Of a stretch of 16,587 nucleotides of DNA, positions 7,301 to 15,478 are shown piece after piece (within the stretch, counting starts at the first letter, position 1; every line of letters starts with the position of its first letter). The notes below the pieces were generated by a model. The model did no database searches. It had not been told where the DNA came from and worked only from the letters and a program-made list of their open reading frames with translations. The DNA is from an uncultured Fusobacteriaceae bacterium (GTDB lineage: Bacteria > Fusobacteriota > Fusobacteriia > Fusobacteriales > Fusobacteriaceae). Both the position numbers and the translations under genes were made by a program. The stretch lies in NCBI GenBank assembly GCA_947072715.1, contig CAMTJB010000002.1:1-16587 (forward strand), given 5' to 3'.

Positions 7301-8632
7301 ATGTATATCATTGGGAATGGAAGAGTTCTTACTCAAGATGATAATAATCCATATATAGAAAATGGAGCAGTTGTTATTGAAAATGATAAGATACTGGCAG
7401 TTGGAAATTTTGTAGAATTAAAAGCAACTTATCCAAATGCAGAGTTTATTGATGCAAAAGAGGGAGTAATAATGCCAGGGTTAATAAATACTCATATGCA
7501 TATTTATTCAAGCTTTGCTAGAGGAATGGCTGTAACAGGTCCAACTCAAGATTTTAATCAAATATTGGAAAATTTATGGTGGAAAGTTGATAAAACATTA
7601 GGATTAGAAGATACAAAATATTCAGCTTATGCTACATATATTGAAAGTATTAAAAGTGGAGTAACAACTGTAATTGATCACCATGCATCTCCATATAGCA
7701 TAACAGGAAGTTTAAAAGAGATTGCTGGAGTTGCAGAAACTTTGGGAATAAGAACATCTTTATGTTATGAAGTTTCTGATAGAGATGGAGAAGTAATAGC
7801 TGATGAGGGAATTAAAGAAAATATTGATTTCATTAAATGGGCAGAGTCAAAAAATTCAGATATGGTAAAAGGGATGTTTGGTCTTCATGCAGCATTTACT
7901 TTATCTAACGAAACTTTATCAAAGTGTCAGAAAGCTATGGAAGGGGTTAACGCTGGTTACCATGTACATACAGCTGAAGGATACAGTGACTTAACAGATT
8001 CGTTAAAAAAATATGGTAAAAGAGTAGTAGAAAGATTAAATGATTATGGTATTTTTAGAGAAAATACAATTGCAGTTCACTGTATTCATGTAAATGACCA
8101 TGAACTAAATATAATTAAAGAATCAAATTGTAATGTGGTACATAATCCAGAATCAAATATGGGGAATGCAGTGGGATGCTCTCCAGCAATTCATATGATT
8201 AAAAAAGGTATAAAAGTTGGACTGGGAACTGACGGATATACTTCAGATATGCTAGAATCATTAAAAGTTGCTAATATAATTCACAAACATCATTTATGTG
8301 ATCCAACAGTTGCATGGATGGAAGCGCCACTTATGTTATTTAGAAATAATAGGGAAATTATAAAGAAACAATTTGGTTGTGAAACAGGAATATTAAAAGC
8401 TGGGGCAAAAGCAGATATAGCAATTTCTGACTATGTTCCACATACAGAGTTAAATGGATCTAACTATAATGGACATATCGTATTTGGAATGTCAGGAAAA
8501 TCAATTATTACAACTATTTGTAATGGTAAAGTAATAATGAAAGATAGAGAGATTTTAACTGTAAATGAAAAAGAAATTTTAAAGAAATCAAGAGAGCTTT
8601 CTAAAAAAATGTGGGAAAGATTTTCTAAATAA
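7301..8632 (+). CDS. ssnA: Putative aminohydrolase SsnA
   Basis: SsnA is an amidohydrolase-superfamily protein of the cytosine/guanine deaminase and chlorohydrolase branch. The 443 residues compare with about 442 in E. coli. Ligands seen include H65 and H67 in THMH, the HVHTAEG and VHCIHV segments in the middle, and the conserved GTDGYTSDM near the C-terminal third. In E. coli it lies in the ygf/xdhD cluster and has been annotated as a selenium-metabolism protein; hydrolysis of a purine-derived amidine or aminated ring fits this family and the neighbours. The start is ATG 7301, with AGGGGG (7289-7294) 6 bases upstream; a TTG at 7280 is in frame but lacks a ribosome-binding site. It is probably cotranscribed with the preceding gene. 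Confidence 0.9.
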   Translation: MYIIGNGRVLTQDDNNPYIENGAVVIENDKILAVGNFVELKATYPNAEFIDAKEGVIMPGLINTHMHIYSSFARGMAVTGPTQDFNQILENLWWKVDKTLGLEDTKYSAYATYIESIKSGVTTVIDHHASPYSITGSLKEIAGVAETLGIRTSLCYEVSDRDGEVIADEGIKENIDFIKWAESKNSDMVKGMFGLHAAFTLSNETLSKCQKAMEGVNAGYHVHTAEGYSDLTDSLKKYGKRVVERLNDYGIFRENTIAVHCIHVNDHELNIIKESNCNVVHNPESNMGNAVGCSPAIHMIKKGIKVGLGTDGYTSDMLESLKVANIIHKHHLCDPTVAWMEAPLMLFRNNREIIKKQFGCETGILKAGAKADIAISDYVPHTELNGSNYNGHIVFGMSGKSIITTICNGKVIMKDREILTVNEKEILKKSRELSKKMWERFSK

Positions 8633-8660
8633 TAATTTAGAAAAGATGAAAGTTTTTTTT
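8621..8660 (+). terminator. Weak AT-only hairpin with trailing T8, possible partial terminator
   Basis: TTTTCTAAAT (8621-8630) pairs perfectly with ATTTAGAAAA (8635-8644) around a 4-base loop that includes part of the ssnA stop. A T8 run lies at 8653-8660, 8 bases after the stem, which is too far for a classic terminator. The stem has only one G-C pair per arm, so any termination would be partial. Confidence 0.3.
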
Positions 8661-8723
8661 ACTGGGGAATCCAAAGAATAAGGGATTTAAAAAATAAACT
8701 ATAGTTTGGGAGGAAAGAGAGTA

Positions 8724-10055
8724 ATGTCAGGAAAACAAGGAAAACAAGAATCAGTTGGAAGACTAGTGTTTGATGGGATACAACATATTGCTGCTTTATG
8801 TGCAGGGGCAATGGCAGTTCCGATGATAATAGCAGGAGCTTTAAAAATGTCACCGGAAGATACGCAATTTTTAATTAGTGCAACATTGATGGTATGTGGA
8901 ATAGGATCAATTATTCAATCAATGGGTATTGGTAAATTATTTGGAGCAAAACTTCCTATGATGGAAGGAGTATCTTTTAAATCAGTATCAGCATTAACAG
9001 CAATAGGAGCAACATATGCAGCCACGGGAAGTGCATATGAAGGTATCTCAGTTATATTTGGAGCAACAATGGTTTCAGGTATATTCATTATGTTAGTAGC
9101 ACCAATAATTGGTAAAATTTTAAGATTTTTTCCTTTATTAGTATCAGGAGTAGTAGTTACATCAATGGGACTTTCATTAGTACCTACAGCATTAAAATGG
9201 ATTGGAGGGGGAAACCCGTCAGCTCCAGATTTTGCTTCTCCAGATAAAATTATTCTGGCATTATTTACATTTATAGTTATCCTTGTAATTCAAAAGATGT
9301 CGAGAGGTTTTTTAGGAAACATTGCAATTCTTATTGGATTATGTGCAGGAACAGTAGTAGCAAGCATGTTCGGAATGGTTAATTTTTCAAATGTAGCAAC
9401 AGCTAAAGTATTTAGTTTTAATACTCCATTCTATTTCGGAATGCCAAGATTTCAATTAACAGCAATTGTTTCAATGATATTAGTTCAATTAACAATTATG
9501 ATTGATGCTGTTGGAAATCATATTACTCTTTCGGATATTTGTGGTGTAAAATCAGAGGAAAGAATGGTTCCTGTGCTAAGAGCACATGGATTATGTTCTG
9601 CAATAGCTGGTCTATTTAACTCTTATCCTCAAGCTATATTTGGACAAAATGTTGGAGTTGTAGCTTTAACAAAAAGATACGATAGAAGAATTGGAGTTGT
9701 AGCAGGAATAATTTTATTAATTATAACATTATTTCCAAAAGCAACTGCAGTTTTAACAGCAATCCCTTTACCAGTACTTGGAGGAGCAGGAATTATAATG
9801 TTCGGAATGGTTGTAGCTAATGGAATAAAATTATTAGGAGCAGTAAACTATGTTAATAATAAAAATTTAATGATTGTTGCTATATCTTTAGGAATGGCGT
9901 TAATTCCAATAACTGTACCTCAGATGTTTAACAACGCGTCAAAAGATATAAAAATATTATTTAATAGTGCAATAATTTTAGGAGCAATTACTTCAATATT
10001 CTTAAATATTATATTTAATGAATTAGGAAATAAAAAAGAAGAAGCAAATAAATAA
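8724..10055 (+). CDS. NCS2-family purine permease (xanthine/uric acid type)
   Basis: This is an inner-membrane nucleobase:cation symporter of 443 residues, nearly all hydrophobic in about 12-14 membrane segments. Family marks include H21 in the first helix (QHIAALCAG), the region around 130-165 with RFFPLLVSG and GGG, and the NAT signature QNVGVVALTK at 308-317. It resembles the YgfU/PucJ/PbuX group. The helix-8 segment reads MIDAVGNHITLSDICG (259-274), where relatives normally have a purine-binding Glu (MIESTG or LEAVGD). Here it is D261, followed by N265. Substrate is probably xanthine or urate, given the neighbours. I chose ATG 8724 with GGGAGG at 8708-8713 (10-base spacing); a TTG at 8706 overlaps that site. 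Confidence 0.9.
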   Translation: MSGKQGKQESVGRLVFDGIQHIAALCAGAMAVPMIIAGALKMSPEDTQFLISATLMVCGIGSIIQSMGIGKLFGAKLPMMEGVSFKSVSALTAIGATYAATGSAYEGISVIFGATMVSGIFIMLVAPIIGKILRFFPLLVSGVVVTSMGLSLVPTALKWIGGGNPSAPDFASPDKIILALFTFIVILVIQKMSRGFLGNIAILIGLCAGTVVASMFGMVNFSNVATAKVFSFNTPFYFGMPRFQLTAIVSMILVQLTIMIDAVGNHITLSDICGVKSEERMVPVLRAHGLCSAIAGLFNSYPQAIFGQNVGVVALTKRYDRRIGVVAGIILLIITLFPKATAVLTAIPLPVLGGAGIIMFGMVVANGIKLLGAVNYVNNKNLMIVAISLGMALIPITVPQMFNNASKDIKILFNSAIILGAITSIFLNIIFNELGNKKEEANK

Positions 10056-10062
10056 TTTAATA

Positions 10063-10089
10063 AAAATAATGAAAATAACGAAAATAATA
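10063..10089 (+). repeat. Three imperfect 9-bp tandem units in the leader before the PreA-like gene
   Basis: AAAATAATG, AAAATAACG and AAAATAATA follow one another directly, each differing from the first in one base. They are purely A-rich and could be simple low-complexity sequence or an unstructured mRNA leader. Confidence 0.5.
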
Positions 10090-10103
10090 AAATAAAATGA
10101 TGA

Positions 10104-10120
10104 TAGGGAGAAGATCCCTA
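10104..10120 (+). other. Small hairpin just upstream of the PreA-like ribosome-binding site
   Basis: TAGGGA (10104-10109) pairs with TCCCTA (10115-10120) around the loop GAAGA. It ends 5 bases before GGAGG at 10126-10130. It has no T tract, so it is not a terminator. It may stabilise the mRNA 5' side of a strongly translated gene. Confidence 0.4.
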
Positions 10121-10138
10121 AATATGGAGGATAAAAAA

Positions 10139-11239
10139 ATGGCAGATTTAAGAGTTAATTTCGCAGGATTAGAATATGCAAACCCAGTAGTAGTAGGTGC
10201 AGGACCAACATCTAAGGATGCTGCAACATGTAGAGAAGCAGTAGCAAATGGAGCAGCAGGAGTAGTAGCAAAAACTGTATCTTCTGAGCCAGCTAACGTA
10301 CCAAAGCCTTGTATGCAAGACTTCAATGGAAAGCATTTTTTAAACACTGAGTTATGGTCTGAGCATTCAGTTGAGTATTGGGTAGAGCATGAATATGCTA
10401 AATGTAAATTAGCTAACGAACCATTAATTATAGGAATGGGATATGTTGCAGCAGATATCGAAAAAGTAGTTCAATTAGTAGATAAATATGCTGATGGATA
10501 TGAGATTTCAGCTCACTATGTTGGAAGAGATTTAACTCCAATGTTAGAAACTTTAGCAGCAGCAAAAAGACATACTAAAAAACCAGTATTCATGAAAATA
10601 TCTCCAGGAATTCCTGATATCTCTGAAACAGCTAGAATTTTAGAAGAAAATGGAGCAGACGGATTAGTAGCAATGAATTCATACGGACCATGTCTATCTA
10701 TAGATCTTGAAACAGGAATGCCTCATATGGGATCTGCAGCAGGTTACGGATGGATGTCAGGACCAGCTATTAAACCAATTATGTTAAGACACGTATTTGA
10801 ACTTGCAAAAGGAGTTAAAAACATTCCAGTATTTGCAGTTGGAGGAATCTCTACAGGTAAAGACGTAGTAGAAGCTATAATGGCAGGAGCTACAGCTGTT
10901 CAAGTATGTACACAAGCTATAATTGAAGGACCAAAAGCTTATGGAAGAATAGTAAAAGAGTTAAATGAGTGGATGGATGCTCACGGGTATAAATCTTTAG
11001 ATGAAATAAAAGGTTTAACTATTAAGAAAACAGCTGAGAGAGAGAAAGCTAACTATGTTACTAACTTACCAGAGTTAAAAGATGGATGTATTGGATGTGG
11101 AATTTGTGTTAAAGTATGTCCATACCACTCAATAACATTAGAAAACAAATTACCAGTATTTGATAAAGAGACTTGCTTTGGATGTGGACTATGTACTTCT
11201 AAATGTCCTAAAAACTCTTTAGAGATTAAGAGATACTAA
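10139..11239 (+). CDS. PreA-like FMN oxidoreductase with C-terminal 2x[4Fe-4S] domain
   Basis: This 366-residue protein has a dihydroorotate/dihydropyrimidine dehydrogenase-type FMN barrel (about 1-300) and a ferredoxin tail. The tail carries two CX2CX2CX3C clusters: C317, C320, C323, C327 and C346, C349, C352, C356. FMN contacts appear as K45 (VAKTVS), K153 (FMKISP), N180 (AMNS) and the phosphate loop VGGIST at 234-239. Relatives reduce the C5=C6 bond of uracil using a Cys in an SCP motif; the equivalent stretch here, EISAHYVGRD at 122-131, has no Cys. It has no PreT partner in view, and E. coli clusters carry the much larger YgfK instead. I infer reduction of a purine-derived C=C bond with ferredoxin-level electrons. 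ATG 10139 is supported by GGAGG 8 bases upstream; an ATG at 10097 is not. Confidence 0.88.
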   Translation: MADLRVNFAGLEYANPVVVGAGPTSKDAATCREAVANGAAGVVAKTVSSEPANVPKPCMQDFNGKHFLNTELWSEHSVEYWVEHEYAKCKLANEPLIIGMGYVAADIEKVVQLVDKYADGYEISAHYVGRDLTPMLETLAAAKRHTKKPVFMKISPGIPDISETARILEENGADGLVAMNSYGPCLSIDLETGMPHMGSAAGYGWMSGPAIKPIMLRHVFELAKGVKNIPVFAVGGISTGKDVVEAIMAGATAVQVCTQAIIEGPKAYGRIVKELNEWMDAHGYKSLDEIKGLTIKKTAEREKANYVTNLPELKDGCIGCGICVKVCPYHSITLENKLPVFDKETCFGCGLCTSKCPKNSLEIKRY

Positions 11240-11271
11240 TTAAATATACAGGGTTATAAAGAGGAGGGAAA

Positions 11272-13827
11272 ATGTTTACATTTAAAGTAAATGGGAAGAA
11301 TATAGAAACTGAAAAAAAGGTTAACTTATTAGCTTTTTTAAGAGATGATTTAGCAATAACATCAGTAAAAAATGGTTGTTCAGAAGGAGCTTGTGGAACT
11401 TGTATGGTTCTACTTGATGGAAAAGCATTTAGAGCTTGTTTATTAACAACAGAAAAAGTTGATGGAAAGTCTGTAATGACAGTTGATGGAATAGAAGAAA
11501 ATGAAAGAAAAATCTATGAATGGGCTTTTGCTGAAGCTGGAGCTGTTCAATGTGGATTTTGTATACCAGGAATGGTTATAAGTGCTAAAGGTTTATTAGA
11601 TGTAAACAATAACCCAACAGTTGAAGAGATAAAAAAAGCATTAAGAGGAAATATTTGTAGATGTACAGGATATATTAAGATTTTTGATGCTGTTTTAAAA
11701 GTAGCAAAAGCTTTAAGAGAAGGGTATACTCCTAATGAAGAGTTTACTGGTAAGATTGGAGAATCTATTCCTAGAGTAGATGGAGCACTTAAAACTTTAG
11801 GACTTGCAAAGTATTCTGAAGATCTAAAAGTTGAAGGGATGACATTTGGAGGAGCTGTAAGAACTAAATTTGCTAGAGCGATTGTTAAGAAATTAGATAT
11901 CACAAAAGCAAAAGCAGTTCCAGGTGTAATTGATGTTATAGTAGCTGAAGATGTTCCAGGACATAGAAATATAGGTCACTTAGCATTTATATCTGACTGG
12001 GATGCACTAATAGCTGTAGGAGAAACTACTAGATATATAGGAGATTCAGTTGCATTAGTTGTTGCTGAAACTAAAGAAGCTTTAGCAGCAGGAAAAGCAG
12101 CAGTTGAAGTTGAATATGAAGAGTTACAACCAGTTAACTCTCCAAGAGAGGCTATGGCTCCAGGAGCACCAAGAATTCATGAAAAAGGAAATATACTTTT
12201 TCAACAAAAATTATCAAGAGGAAATGTTGAAGAAGCAATAGCTAAATCAACTCACGTTGTAACTCATACATTTATGACACCATTTACAGAACATGCTTAT
12301 CTTGAGCCTGAAAGTGCAATTGCATTACCAACTGAGGATGGGGTACAATTATTTACATCATCACAGTCAGTATATGATGAGCAAAAAGAGGTTTCTAGAT
12401 TATTAGGTTTAGAGCCACATCAAGTAAAAGTTACAAGTTCATATGTAGGTGGAGGTTTTGGAGGAAAAGAGGATATGTCAGTTCAGCACCATGCAGGACT
12501 AATAGCTTTCTTAACAAAGAGACCAGTTCAAGTTACATTAACAAGACAAGAAAGTATAAATGTTTCAACAAAGAGACATGCTATGGAAATAGAAATGACT
12601 ACTGCTTGTGATGAAAATGGAGTATTAACAGCAATGAAGTGTAATATACTTTCTGATACAGGAGCTTATGCTTCTCTTGGAGGACCAGTTTTACAAAGAG
12701 CTTGTACTCACGCATCAGGACCATACAACTATCATAATATTGAAGTGTTAGGAACAGCTGTATATACAAATAATCCACCAGGTGGAGCATTTAGAGGATT
12801 TGGAGTTACTCAATCTGCATTTGCAACAGAAGCTAACTTAAACGAACTTGCAAAACTTGTTGGAATATCTCCTTGGGAAATTAGACACAGAAATGCTATA
12901 AAGCCAGGAATGACATTACCTAACGGTCAAATAGCTGATGAAGGAACTGCTTTAGTTGAAACACTAGAAGCTGTTAAAGATGTATTCGAAGCTAATAAAA
13001 ATGCAGGAATTGCTTGTGCAATGAAGAATGCAGGTATTGGAGTAGGTCTTCCAGATGTAGGTAGAGCTATAATATCTATAGAAAATGGAAAAGCTAACGT
13101 TAGATGTTCAGCTTCTTGTATCGGTCAAGGATTTGCAACTATTGCAACTCAAATAGTATCTGAAACAACAGGTCTTCACTATAAAAATATCATTGTTGAA
13201 GCACCAAGTACAGAAAGAACTCCAAACTCAGGAACTACTACAGCATCAAGACAAACAGTATTTAGTGGAGAAGCTGTTAGAGTTGCAGCTATGAACTTAG
13301 TTAATGCTTTATCGGATAAAAAGCTTTCTGATTTAGAAGGGCAAGAATTTGTAGGGGAGTATTCAGGTGTAACAGATAAAATGGATTCAGATAAATTAAA
13401 TCCAGTATCACATATAGCTTATGGATATGCAACTCAAGTAGTTCTTGTTAGTGATGAAGGAAAAATCGAAAAGGTTATTGCAGCACATGACGTTGGAAGA
13501 GCTTTAAACCCTATAACTGTTGAAGGACAAATTGAAGGTGGAGTAGTAATGGGATTAGGATATGCTCTTACTGAAGACTTTACTCTTGTAAATGGTGTAC
13601 CTAAACAAAAATTCGGAACTCTAGGATTATTTAGAGCAACAGAAGTTCCTGAAATTCAATCGATTATTATAGAAAAGAATACAGAATCATTAGCATATGG
13701 TGCTAAAGGTGTAGGGGAGATAACTACTATTCCTACAGCTCCAGCAGTTCAAGGTGCTTACTATAATCTTGACGGTGTATTTAGAACTAAATTACCTTTA
13801 GAGAAAACATTTTACAAAAAGAACTAA
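11272..13827 (+). CDS. xdh: Selenium-dependent xanthine dehydrogenase, fused [2Fe-2S] and Mo subunits
   Basis: This is an 851-residue molybdenum hydroxylase. The first 160 or so residues carry two [2Fe-2S] clusters: C36, C41, C44, C56 and C94, C97, C129, C131. The rest is the molybdopterin domain, with GGGFGGKED, GGAFRGFGV, a Q-rich GQIEGG segment and the catalytic Glu E816 in KGVGEITT. The fused layout without a FAD domain fits the Se-dependent Mo hydroxylase families (XdhD-like; such enzymes carry a labile Se atom on Mo). It would oxidise purines, or run in reverse from urate to xanthine. No FAD subunit (YgfM/XdhB) lies nearby. GAGGAGG precedes ATG 11272, 32 bases after the PreA-like gene, and a terminator follows. 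Selenium dependence is inferred from family and context. Confidence 0.9.
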   Translation: MFTFKVNGKNIETEKKVNLLAFLRDDLAITSVKNGCSEGACGTCMVLLDGKAFRACLLTTEKVDGKSVMTVDGIEENERKIYEWAFAEAGAVQCGFCIPGMVISAKGLLDVNNNPTVEEIKKALRGNICRCTGYIKIFDAVLKVAKALREGYTPNEEFTGKIGESIPRVDGALKTLGLAKYSEDLKVEGMTFGGAVRTKFARAIVKKLDITKAKAVPGVIDVIVAEDVPGHRNIGHLAFISDWDALIAVGETTRYIGDSVALVVAETKEALAAGKAAVEVEYEELQPVNSPREAMAPGAPRIHEKGNILFQQKLSRGNVEEAIAKSTHVVTHTFMTPFTEHAYLEPESAIALPTEDGVQLFTSSQSVYDEQKEVSRLLGLEPHQVKVTSSYVGGGFGGKEDMSVQHHAGLIAFLTKRPVQVTLTRQESINVSTKRHAMEIEMTTACDENGVLTAMKCNILSDTGAYASLGGPVLQRACTHASGPYNYHNIEVLGTAVYTNNPPGGAFRGFGVTQSAFATEANLNELAKLVGISPWEIRHRNAIKPGMTLPNGQIADEGTALVETLEAVKDVFEANKNAGIACAMKNAGIGVGLPDVGRAIISIENGKANVRCSASCIGQGFATIATQIVSETTGLHYKNIIVEAPSTERTPNSGTTTASRQTVFSGEAVRVAAMNLVNALSDKKLSDLEGQEFVGEYSGVTDKMDSDKLNPVSHIAYGYATQVVLVSDEGKIEKVIAAHDVGRALNPITVEGQIEGGVVMGLGYALTEDFTLVNGVPKQKFGTLGLFRATEVPEIQSIIIEKNTESLAYGAKGVGEITTIPTAPAVQGAYYNLDGVFRTKLPLEKTFYKKN

Positions 13828-13843
13828 TATATATTAACTTTAA

Positions 13844-13874
13844 GGGGGGAAGATTAGTTCCCTCCTCTTTTTTT
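13844..13874 (+). terminator. Rho-independent terminator after xdh
   Basis: GGGGGGAA (13844-13851) pairs with TTCCCTCC (13858-13865) with one G-U pair and a 6-base loop, followed by T7 at 13868-13874. It is the most GC-rich hairpin in the window and closes the D-aminoacylase-to-xdh unit. Confidence 0.85.
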
Positions 13875-13891
13875 ACAAAAAATATTAAGAA

Positions 13892-13937
13892 AATAATGCG
13901 TGTTATTATATAAAAAAAATCATGAAAATGATATAAT
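13892..13937 (+). promoter_or_regulatory. Extended -10 promoter with two dyads upstream of hydA
   Basis: TGATATAAT at 13929-13937 is a consensus extended -10 (TG-N-TATAAT). I see no good -35, which is typical for extended -10 promoters. ATCAT-GAAA-ATGAT (13919-13932) is a perfect 5-base dyad abutting the -10, and AATAA-TGCGTG-TTATT (13892-13907) is a second dyad 12 bases further upstream. They are candidate operator sites. The rest of the 223-base gap holds only a terminator, AT-rich leader and a small GCTTT/AAAGC hairpin at 13994-14006. Confidence 0.5.
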
Positions 13938-14050
13938 GCAATTAGGTATTAAAAACTATTGTGTATAGAATAATAACATGAATAAGATAGATAGCTTTCA
14001 AAAAGCAAACACTAAAAAATTAGATAAAATAAAAAGATGAGGTGTATTAA

Positions 14051-15391
14051 ATGTTATTAAAAAACGGTATGGTTTTAATAAATGATAAAATAGAGTGTGT
14101 AGATATAAGAATTAAAGATGAAAAAATAGTTGAAGTAGGCACTAGACTAGAAAAAAATAACGAAGAAGTTTTAGACCTAAAAGGGTGCTATGTTACTCCT
14201 GGAGCAATAGATGTTCACACACATTTTAATATTGATGTGGGAATTTATTCTATTGATGATTTTAAAAGTGGAACAACAGCAGCTTTACATGGTGGAACAA
14301 CTACAGTTGTAGATCATCCTGGATTTGGACCAAAAGGGTGTAACTTAGAGTACATGATAGATAAATATATGGAGTACGGAAAAACAGCACAATGCGATTA
14401 TTCTTTTCATGGGGTAGCTCAAGAGATTGATAAGGACACCTTTGAAGGGCTAAAAGCTCTTAGAAAAAGAGGATTAAATAGTTTTAAAATATATCTAACT
14501 TATACATATAAACAGAGGGATAAAGAGATAATAGAGTTTTTTAAAATGGCTAAAGAGTTAGATATGGTAGTTGCAGTTCATGCTGAAAATGATAGTATGA
14601 TTGAAGAATTAAGAAGTGAATTTGTAAAAGAGGGGAAAATTTCACCAATATACCACGCTTACTCAAGACCAGGAGATGTAGAAGCTGAGGCAGTGGCAAG
14701 ACTTATAAAAATTGCTCATATGGTAGGGTATGAAAAACTTTATTTAGTACATATATCTTCAAAGGAAGCTATGGACGAGATATCTATTGCAAGAGCTCAA
14801 GGAAAAAAATTCTTTGTTGAGTCATGTACTCAGTATCTTTACTTAGATAGTTCAAAATATTTTCAATCTGATGCAGTAAAATATGTTTTATCACCACCTC
14901 TTAGAGAGCAAGAAGATATAGAGTCAATTTGGTACAACATAAAAGTAGGAAATATAGATACAATAGCAACAGATCACTGCTCTTTTTCTTTAGAGGATAA
15001 AAGTAAAGGGATAGAAGATTTTACTAAATGTCCTAACGGTATACCAGGAGTAGAGGAGAGAAATATTATTTTATTCTCAGAGGTATTAAATAAGAATTTA
15101 ACGGTAAAAGAGTACTTAGATTTAGCAATAGTAAATCCAGCTAAAATATTTGGATTATATGATAGAAAAGGAAGTATTGAAGTAGGAAAAGATGCGGATA
15201 TAGTTATATTTAAAGCTGAAGAGCAAGAAATTAATGAGAAAAATTTAAAAAGTAAAGCTAACTACTCTTGTTTTAATGGATTTAAAGTATCTGCTACAAT
15301 AGATAAAGTAATTCTAAGAGGAAACTTAGTTATAGATAATACAGAAAATAAGTTTAATCAAGATATAAAAGGTAAATTTATTGCAAGATAA
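14051..15391 (+). CDS. hydA: Dihydropyrimidinase/hydantoinase-type cyclic amidohydrolase
   Basis: This 446-residue enzyme of the D-hydantoinase family opens cyclic amide rings such as dihydropyrimidines or hydantoins. The dinuclear metal site is intact: H56 and H58 (DVHTH), K146 in NSFKIYLTY as the lysine to be carboxylated, H177 (VHAEN), H234 (LVHIS) and D308 (ATDHCSF). The usual ETCPQYL appears as ESCTQYL at about 257-263. E. coli hydA (ygeZ) and Clostridium hyuA lie in the equivalent clusters, so opening a purine-derived, reduced six-membered or hydantoin-like ring is the likely role. GAGGTG at 14039-14044 lies 6 bases before ATG 14051. It is first in a new transcription unit, behind its own extended -10 promoter. 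Confidence 0.92.
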   Translation: MLLKNGMVLINDKIECVDIRIKDEKIVEVGTRLEKNNEEVLDLKGCYVTPGAIDVHTHFNIDVGIYSIDDFKSGTTAALHGGTTTVVDHPGFGPKGCNLEYMIDKYMEYGKTAQCDYSFHGVAQEIDKDTFEGLKALRKRGLNSFKIYLTYTYKQRDKEIIEFFKMAKELDMVVAVHAENDSMIEELRSEFVKEGKISPIYHAYSRPGDVEAEAVARLIKIAHMVGYEKLYLVHISSKEAMDEISIARAQGKKFFVESCTQYLYLDSSKYFQSDAVKYVLSPPLREQEDIESIWYNIKVGNIDTIATDHCSFSLEDKSKGIEDFTKCPNGIPGVEERNIILFSEVLNKNLTVKEYLDLAIVNPAKIFGLYDRKGSIEVGKDADIVIFKAEEQEINEKNLKSKANYSCFNGFKVSATIDKVILRGNLVIDNTENKFNQDIKGKFIAR

Positions 15392-15478
15392 TCTAAAATA
15401 AATTTAAAGAAAAATCAAAATAAATAAAGATATTTTTACTAACTTTTATATAGCTGATAGAGCAAGAGGAGTAAAACC

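Noticed and set aside
13978..14040. 20-codon reading frame (ATG to TGA) in the hydA leader, overlapping the hydA ribosome-binding site
   Set aside because: It has no ribosome-binding site and a composition like the surrounding AT-rich leader; a leader peptide cannot be supported.
13828..14050. Purine, xanthine (NMT1) or molybdenum cofactor riboswitch in the leaders
   Set aside because: None of the leaders shows the conserved multi-stem cores of these RNAs; they are AT-rich with only short hairpins.
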